23,414 nucleotides of DNA. It comes from DAOUMU01 sp034409055 (GTDB taxonomy: Bacteria > Chloroflexota > Anaerolineae > 4572-78 > J111). The notes under the pieces were generated by a model, which saw only the letters and a list, made by a program, of their open reading frames with translations, searched no databases and was not told the DNA's origin. Shown here piece after piece: positions 23,268 to 23,414 of the stretch. The position numbers and the translations under genes are program-made. Where the stretch lies: the NCBI GenBank assembly GCA_034409055.1, contig DAOUMU010000244.1:1-23414 (forward strand), written 5' to 3'. Within the stretch, counting starts at the first letter, position 1. The number at the start of each line of letters is the position of its first letter.

Positions 23268-23414
23268 TAGCTATCGAAGTTATAAATTTAGAAATTAGAA
23301 GTGAGAAATAAGGATCCCTCAGGGTGAGTGTGAGAATTTAGAAACGAGTCATACAGTCTCAGTACATCCAAATTTGCTCTAGCTGGACCAGTGCGAAGCC
23401 TCCCCGTGGGACAG
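23268..23414. other. Terminal non-coding stretch, nothing definite
   Basis: The last 147 bases contain a small palindrome ATAGCTAT just past the stop codon and AT-rich text with repeated TTAGAAA words (near 23288 and 23337). No gene start, RNA gene or strong terminator hairpin with a T-run is seen before the window ends. Confidence 0.3.

Noticed and set aside
1..23414. CRISPR array, tRNA, rRNA, prophage or insertion sequence
   Set aside because: No regularly spaced repeats, cloverleaf, rRNA motif, integrase or transposase could be recognised anywhere in the window.

Overview
The window looks like part of a surface-glycan locus from a Chloroflexota-type bacterium (Anaerolineae, Caldilineae or Ardenticatenia-like). 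That assignment is inference. It rests on the mix of gene families and on two secreted proteins with Thr-Pro stalks, a style common in that phylum. No rRNA, tRNA, CRISPR array, transposase or phage gene is visible. Sixteen genes are supported, most of them for sugar-nucleotide chemistry or sugar transfer.

Layout. (a) 132-2624: two tandem paralogous sugar C-methyltransferases. (b) 2802-10013: a plus-strand operon with a polyprenyl-phosphate sugar synthase-like GT2, three large polytopic GT-C-like proteins and an LPG-synthase/flippase-like membrane protein. This is the gene set expected for making a lipid-linked monosaccharide and using it outside the membrane. (c) 10256-16356: a second plus-strand operon with overlapping genes: an ArnC-like GT2, a WecD-like acetyltransferase, the aminotransferase WecE, then two tandem secreted, C-terminally membrane-anchored seven-motif beta-propellers. 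(d) 16408-17613 (minus): a GT4 glycosyltransferase. (e) 17841-18818: galE, convergent with a Gfo/Idh/MocA dehydrogenase (18815-19804, minus); the stop codons overlap. (f) 20026-20985 (minus): a third GT2 of the GtrB type. (g) 21257-23267: a DUF1444 protein and an M42 metallopeptidase, probably outside the glycan locus.

Most notable signal. Operons (b) and (c) begin with nearly the same promoter: about 50 bp with one substitution and one indel, in otherwise unrelated intergenic DNA. Each copy has CTAAC-type direct repeats at an exact 11-bp period, then a -10-like TATGTT. An independent promoter with three CTAAY repeats at the same 11-bp period lies on the minus strand upstream of the Gfo/Idh/MocA gene. 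The layout (8-bp unit plus 3-bp spacer, -10 about 20-22 bp after the third unit starts) resembles OmpR/PhoB-family response-regulator sites, especially the cyanobacterial Pho box. I propose that the lipid-linked-sugar operon, the aminosugar/propeller operon and a sugar dehydrogenase form one small regulon, possibly responsive to phosphate. The repeats are seen directly; the regulator and signal are inferred.

Other points: a possible loss of a catalytic Tyr in the second C-methyltransferase; a conserved CxxC holding the only cysteines of each propeller; a 27-bp tandem repeat expanded in only one propeller; a 113-bp MITE-like palindrome before galE; and several short intergenic hairpins. No intergenic stretch exceeds about 275 bases.
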